Source of the DNA: Pantoea eucrina | GTDB lineage: Bacteria; Pseudomonadota; Gammaproteobacteria; Enterobacterales; Enterobacteriaceae | Assembly (NCBI RefSeq): GCF_001691555.1 | Contig: NZ_MAYN01000001.1 | Coordinates: 310,001 to 374,000, forward strand | Direction: 5' to 3' | DNA length: 64,000 bases | Part shown: one piece after another, positions 60,979 through 64,000 of the stretch | Layout of the letters: each line of letters starts with the position of its first letter | Position numbering within the stretch: position 1 is the stretch's first letter | Position numbers and translations under genes: made by a program | The notes under the pieces: generated by a model | What the model saw: the letters and a program-made list of their open reading frames with translations, nothing else | Databases searched by the model: none | What the model was told of the DNA's origin: nothing

Positions 60979-62313
60979 TTAGTGTGTTGTCGCGCGCGCT
61001 TTATTTTCTGTGTGGCGCGCCATCTTTCTGCCCATGATCACAACAGCGATGCCTCCTGCCAGACAGAGTACAGCAAGCGGCAGAAGCGCCAGCGTATGGC
61101 TGCCGGTTTTCTGATTAATAATGCCGTACACGTTTACCATCAGGCCACCGCCAATCAGATTAGCAATAGCGCCAATGGCTGCCAGCCCGGCCGCTGCTGA
61201 AGAGCTACTCATCCACCCGGACGCCAGCGCCCAGAACGGACCTTTCATTGAGTAAGCGCCTACCAGAATCAGACTCAGAATAATAATCGTTGCCGGCAGC
61301 GAGAGGTTAATAAAGGCAGCGGCAATACCGCCTGCAATCATGAATAGCGTCAGCGCAGTGTGCCAGCGCCGTTCGCCGGTGCGATCGGAGTTACGGCCCC
61401 AGACAATCATCAACACGGAAGCCAGGCCATAAGGAATGGCATTAAGCAGGCCGGTAGTGAGGTTATCCAGCTGGAAAGACTTGAGTAGCTGCGGTGACCA
61501 GACGCTGAGCGTTGTACCGGCTGCTGACGCACCGGAGTAGATCAGGGCAAAAAGCCAGATCTGACGATGTTTCAGCAGCTGCCAGGTAGAGATGTGACCA
61601 ATATTTTTACGTTCGCTGCGCTCTTTCTCCAGCGTCTCTTCCAGCCACTGCTTCTGCTCATGGTTCAGCCAGCGCGCCTCATGCGGGCGATTACTCAGGA
61701 CAAAGTAAGCCGCGATGCCCAGCAATACAGCGGGCAGCCCTTCGATAATAAACAGTAAGTGCCAGCCGCGCAGGCCGAACCAGCCATCCAGCGTCAGGAT
61801 CAGTCCCGACAGCGGAGAGCCGATAAAATTGGCCAGCGGGATCGCCACCATAAACGAGGCGATGATGCGTGCACGGTAGCGGGAAGGGATCCACCAGGTC
61901 AGATACAGTACTACGCCGGGAAAAAAGCCCGCTTCTGCTGCACCCAGTAAAAAACGCAGCACGTAGAGCGAGGTTGAGGTCTCAACCAGCGCCATACACA
62001 TACTTACGATCCCCCAGCTGATCATAATGCGCGGGATCCAGAGCCGTGCTCCCACTTTCTGCATGGCGAGATTGCTCGGAACCTCAAACAGAAAATAGGC
62101 CACAAAATAGAGGCTGCTGGCAAAGCCAAACGCCGCTTTTGTCAGACCTAAATCCTCGTTCATCTGCAAAGCCGCCATGCCGATGTTTCCGCGGTCAATA
62201 ATGGAAACCAGATAACTGACGACGAGGAAGGGCAGAATCCGCCAGATCACCCGGCGCATCGTTTCACGCTCCAGCGCGGTCACAGGCGCCTGGTTAAGTA
62301 GAGATTGAGTCAT
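60979..62313 (-). CDS. MFS anion:cation symporter family carrier
   Basis: A 444-residue, 12-helix transporter of the ACS family: YLVSIIDRGNIGMAALQMNE, then FEVPSNLAMQKVGARLWIPR and AAEAGFFPGVVLYLTWWIPS. Relatives carry tartrate, glucarate, phthalate or galactonate. It lies 45 bp from the end of the IclR gene and close to the RraA-dehydrogenase genes, so import of their substrate is likely. It resembles the carrier at 22253 in type. Confidence 0.88.
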   Translation of the reverse strand: MTQSLLNQAPVTALERETMRRVIWRILPFLVVSYLVSIIDRGNIGMAALQMNEDLGLTKAAFGFASSLYFVAYFLFEVPSNLAMQKVGARLWIPRIMISWGIVSMCMALVETSTSLYVLRFLLGAAEAGFFPGVVLYLTWWIPSRYRARIIASFMVAIPLANFIGSPLSGLILTLDGWFGLRGWHLLFIIEGLPAVLLGIAAYFVLSNRPHEARWLNHEQKQWLEETLEKERSERKNIGHISTWQLLKHRQIWLFALIYSGASAAGTTLSVWSPQLLKSFQLDNLTTGLLNAIPYGLASVLMIVWGRNSDRTGERRWHTALTLFMIAGGIAAAFINLSLPATIIILSLILVGAYSMKGPFWALASGWMSSSSAAAGLAAIGAIANLIGGGLMVNVYGIINQKTGSHTLALLPLAVLCLAGGIAVVIMGRKMARHTENKARATTH

Positions 62314-62910
62314 TGTGTCCTCGCAGAGTTCAGATTAGATAACATCGCTGTTGTTTCACTCTATAAAACCCGGTTGTACAAAATAAACTATCAGACTCTC
62401 CGCGTGCGTCGTGTGCAGGATAGTGGGATTGCGGTTCAGCTCACAGATTAACCGTGGCCCGGATGCGGATTTGTGATCGATAACGCTGCAGAAAGTTCAT
62501 CTCTGGCATCTGCAGGCTCCTGCGCCTGCGTTGTATCACCCCTTTGCTCTTACCCTTCGCACTGATACCACAAATATTTTCAGCTAAGTGAAAAAGTCGA
62601 TGTTGAGATTTATTCATCCTGACAGCGTTGAATGAATATAAATTATGTATATAAAACAGCACGTTGAAAACAGAACGATTCGCAACTTCTATCACGTTGA
62701 ATCCAGACGGCACTGACTGACGCGTCTAGGCGTTGCAACATGAAAAAGCTTCAGGTTCGGTGAAATTTAATCACTTTTTTTCAGCAGGGGAGTAAGGCAT
62801 AAAAGAGTCAGCCCATTGAGGAAATGGTTATATCAAATCAGCATTCAGCGTCGGTTTTACAGGCAGACAGAGAAGCAGGTTTACATCAGAAATTGAGGTG
62901 AGAAATTACG
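62314..62910. other. gap before mesX without a supported gene
   Basis: About 600 bp. A minus-strand frame at 62441-62713 has no family pattern. The last 180 bp contain a T-rich stretch and the likely mesX promoter; a weak GAGGTGAGA ribosome site precedes the ATG. No convincing MetJ or riboswitch site was found by eye. Confidence 0.4.
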
Positions 62911-63894
62911 ATGAACAAAGAATTTACCTTTTCAATTAAAAGCCTTCGTTTTGACGAAAACTATAATCCTTCTGCAAACACGCGTATCACCACTAACTTT
63001 GCTAACCTGGCAAGGGGTGAAATGCGTCAGGAAAACCTGCGCAACGCACTGAAGATGATTGATAACCGCTTTAACTCACTTGCGCACTGGGACAATCCGA
63101 AAGCTGACCGCTATGCCGTTGAGCTTGATATCATCTCCGTTGAGCTGAATATCGACCCGGCTGGAAATGAAAAGCCGTTCCCGGTCATCGAAGTCCTGAA
63201 AACAGGCATCGTGGATAAAAAAACCGGTCAGCGCATTGAAGGCGTCGTCGGGAACAATTTCTCCTCCTGGGTACGCGATTACGATTTCAGCGTGGTGTTG
63301 TCTGAGCATAATAAAAACCAGTCCGGTTTCAGCACCCCGGCAAACTTTGGTGACCTGCACGGCAATATCTTCAAAGGGTTTGTCAGCTCAGATATCTATA
63401 AAGCCAGCTTCAGCAAACGTCCGATCATTTGCCTGAGTGTCTCAAGTAAAAATACCTATTATCGTACCGGTAACCATCATCCGGTTCTGGGGATTGAATA
63501 TCGGCAGGACGCGGATTCGCTGACCGATCACTACTTTGCCAAAATGGGCCTGCAGGCGCGCTACTTTATGCCGCAGGGCAGCGTTGCGCCGCTGGCTTTC
63601 TATTTTGCCGGCGATCTGCTGCGCGATTACAGCGATCTGGAGCTCATCAGCACCATCAGCACGATGGAAACGTTTCAGAAAATCTATCGTCCGGAGATCT
63701 ACAACGCGAACTCAGCGGCCGGACAGGAGTATCAGCCGAGCCTGTCACACAAGGATTATTCACTGACACGCATCGTATATGACCGTGAAGAGCGCACGCA
63801 TCTGGCGGTTGAGCAGGGTAAATTTACCGAACAGCATTTTATCAAGCCTTACCAGACTCGTCTGGAGCAATGGTCTGCTGAGTTTGCGCACTGA
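62911..63894 (+). CDS. mesX: MesX (DUF1852), partner of core methionine synthase
   Basis: A 327-residue DUF1852 protein: FTFSIKSLRFDENYNPSANT, ELDIISVELNIDPAGNEKPF, and FVSSDIYKASFSKRPIICLS are typical. DUF1852 (MesX) always accompanies a short MetE-like methionine synthase (MesD) and is needed for its activity in an oxygen-dependent route that does not use methyl-folate. Here the mesD gene starts 23 bp downstream. The C-terminus is complete in the window. Confidence 0.9.
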   Translation: MNKEFTFSIKSLRFDENYNPSANTRITTNFANLARGEMRQENLRNALKMIDNRFNSLAHWDNPKADRYAVELDIISVELNIDPAGNEKPFPVIEVLKTGIVDKKTGQRIEGVVGNNFSSWVRDYDFSVVLSEHNKNQSGFSTPANFGDLHGNIFKGFVSSDIYKASFSKRPIICLSVSSKNTYYRTGNHHPVLGIEYRQDADSLTDHYFAKMGLQARYFMPQGSVAPLAFYFAGDLLRDYSDLELISTISTMETFQKIYRPEIYNANSAAGQEYQPSLSHKDYSLTRIVYDREERTHLAVEQGKFTEQHFIKPYQTRLEQWSAEFAH

Positions 63895-63917
63895 TTAATG
63901 GAAAAAGGTTATCTATA

Positions 63918-64000
63918 GTGAAAAAGTTATTACCGACATCGACGTCTGGCAGTTTACCTAAACCTTCCTGGCTGGCGCAGCCGGAAACATTATGGTCCCC
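63918..64000 (+). CDS. mesD: MesD core methionine synthase (partial)
   Basis: Only 27 codons are inside the window. The GTG at 63918 begins VKKLLPTSTSGSLPKPSWLA, where GSLPKPSWL is the start of the MetE catalytic-core type without the N-terminal domain. It follows mesX by 23 bp with AAAGG as ribosome site. The protein would convert homocysteine to methionine with MesX. Confidence 0.85.
   Translation, partial: MKKLLPTSTSGSLPKPSWLAQPETLWS

Noticed and set aside
62441-62713. 90-codon minus-strand frame before mesX
   Set aside because: The protein shows no family pattern and the start lacks a ribosome site; it is not reported as a gene.
62700-62760. Possible MetJ boxes before mesX
   Set aside because: AGACGGCA and CGCGTCTA segments resemble AGACGTCT only weakly and are not in a clear tandem of 8-mers.

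Overview
The window looks like part of a large plasmid of an enterobacterium, most likely Pantoea or a close Erwiniaceae relative. The basis is a RepFIB-type replication initiator (RepA, 26.1 kb) with P1-type ParA and ParB behind it, iteron arrays on both sides of repA, enterobacterial accessory genes (ars, azlCD, corA, hchA, yedK, ybiI, bluF/ycgZ-type genes) and no rRNA, tRNA or core housekeeping operon. The genus is an inference from gene content; no phylogeny was run.

Left arm (1-12.6 kb): a DUF2243 membrane protein cut by the window edge, a DUF1289 protein, and a FecBCD-like ABC importer whose promoter carries a Zur-box-like palindrome. An arsenic region follows: arsR-arsB-arsC facing arsH-arsR2. 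Next to it are a GNAT acetyltransferase of the ArsN1/phosphinothricin type, an MFS exporter and a divergent LysR regulator. After that come repeats with a TGTCCGCTT core, an unknown GNAT-like protein and a decayed umuC.

Middle-left (12.8-25.7 kb): a COG4705-like membrane protein, a SufR-like regulator divergent from a multidrug MFS pump, a receiver-only response regulator beside the wreck of its sensor kinase, a secreted chorismate mutase (aroQ), a divergent AraC/SDR pair, a CorA-type channel, azlCD with a divergent XRE-cupin regulator, an MFS carrier, a MobA-like nucleotidyltransferase and a succinate-semialdehyde-type dehydrogenase.

Replication and partition (25.8-34.4 kb): the origin has a DnaA-box-like 9-mer, a run of GATC sites about one helical turn apart, and five 17-bp iterons spaced 21-22 bp. 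repA follows, then a 1-kb field of 15 more iterons, a dyad upstream of parA, then parA and parB. Three palindromes of the form ATTTCAG-N-CTGAAAT, joined to TCGCCA/TGGCGA hexamers as in P1 parS, lie at 19.4, 30.4 and 34.4 kb. Single iterons lie far from the origin at 22.2 and 31.8 kb.

Right arm (30.6-64 kb): a Fur-box-controlled periplasmic binding protein, a HAD phosphatase, HxlR/alcohol dehydrogenase, a MASE2-GGDEF diguanylate cyclase, a YciG-like KGG protein, a VanAB-like Rieske oxygenase pair with LysR, a methionine aminopeptidase translationally coupled to a ParD-like protein, OhrR, YedK, HchA and a chemotaxis receptor. Between 41.6 and 55.7 kb lies the most unusual part: a BLUF-EAL photoreceptor of the BluF type with nine small proteins resembling E. 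coli YmgA, AriR/YmgB and YcgZ, in several separate units. The end of the window holds paired YgdI/YgdR lipoproteins, TetR with an NAD(P)-binding protein and a PNPOx-like protein, a CigR-like protein with an exact 54-bp duplication inside its signal peptide, a hydroxyacid catabolic set (dehydrogenase, RraA-like aldolase, IclR, MFS) and mesX-mesD for methionine synthesis, with mesD cut by the window edge.

Overall the DNA encodes stable maintenance plus metal and arsenic handling, aromatic and organic-acid use, detoxification and signalling linked to light and biofilm control. All function calls rest on recognised motifs and remembered family sequences, not on searches.
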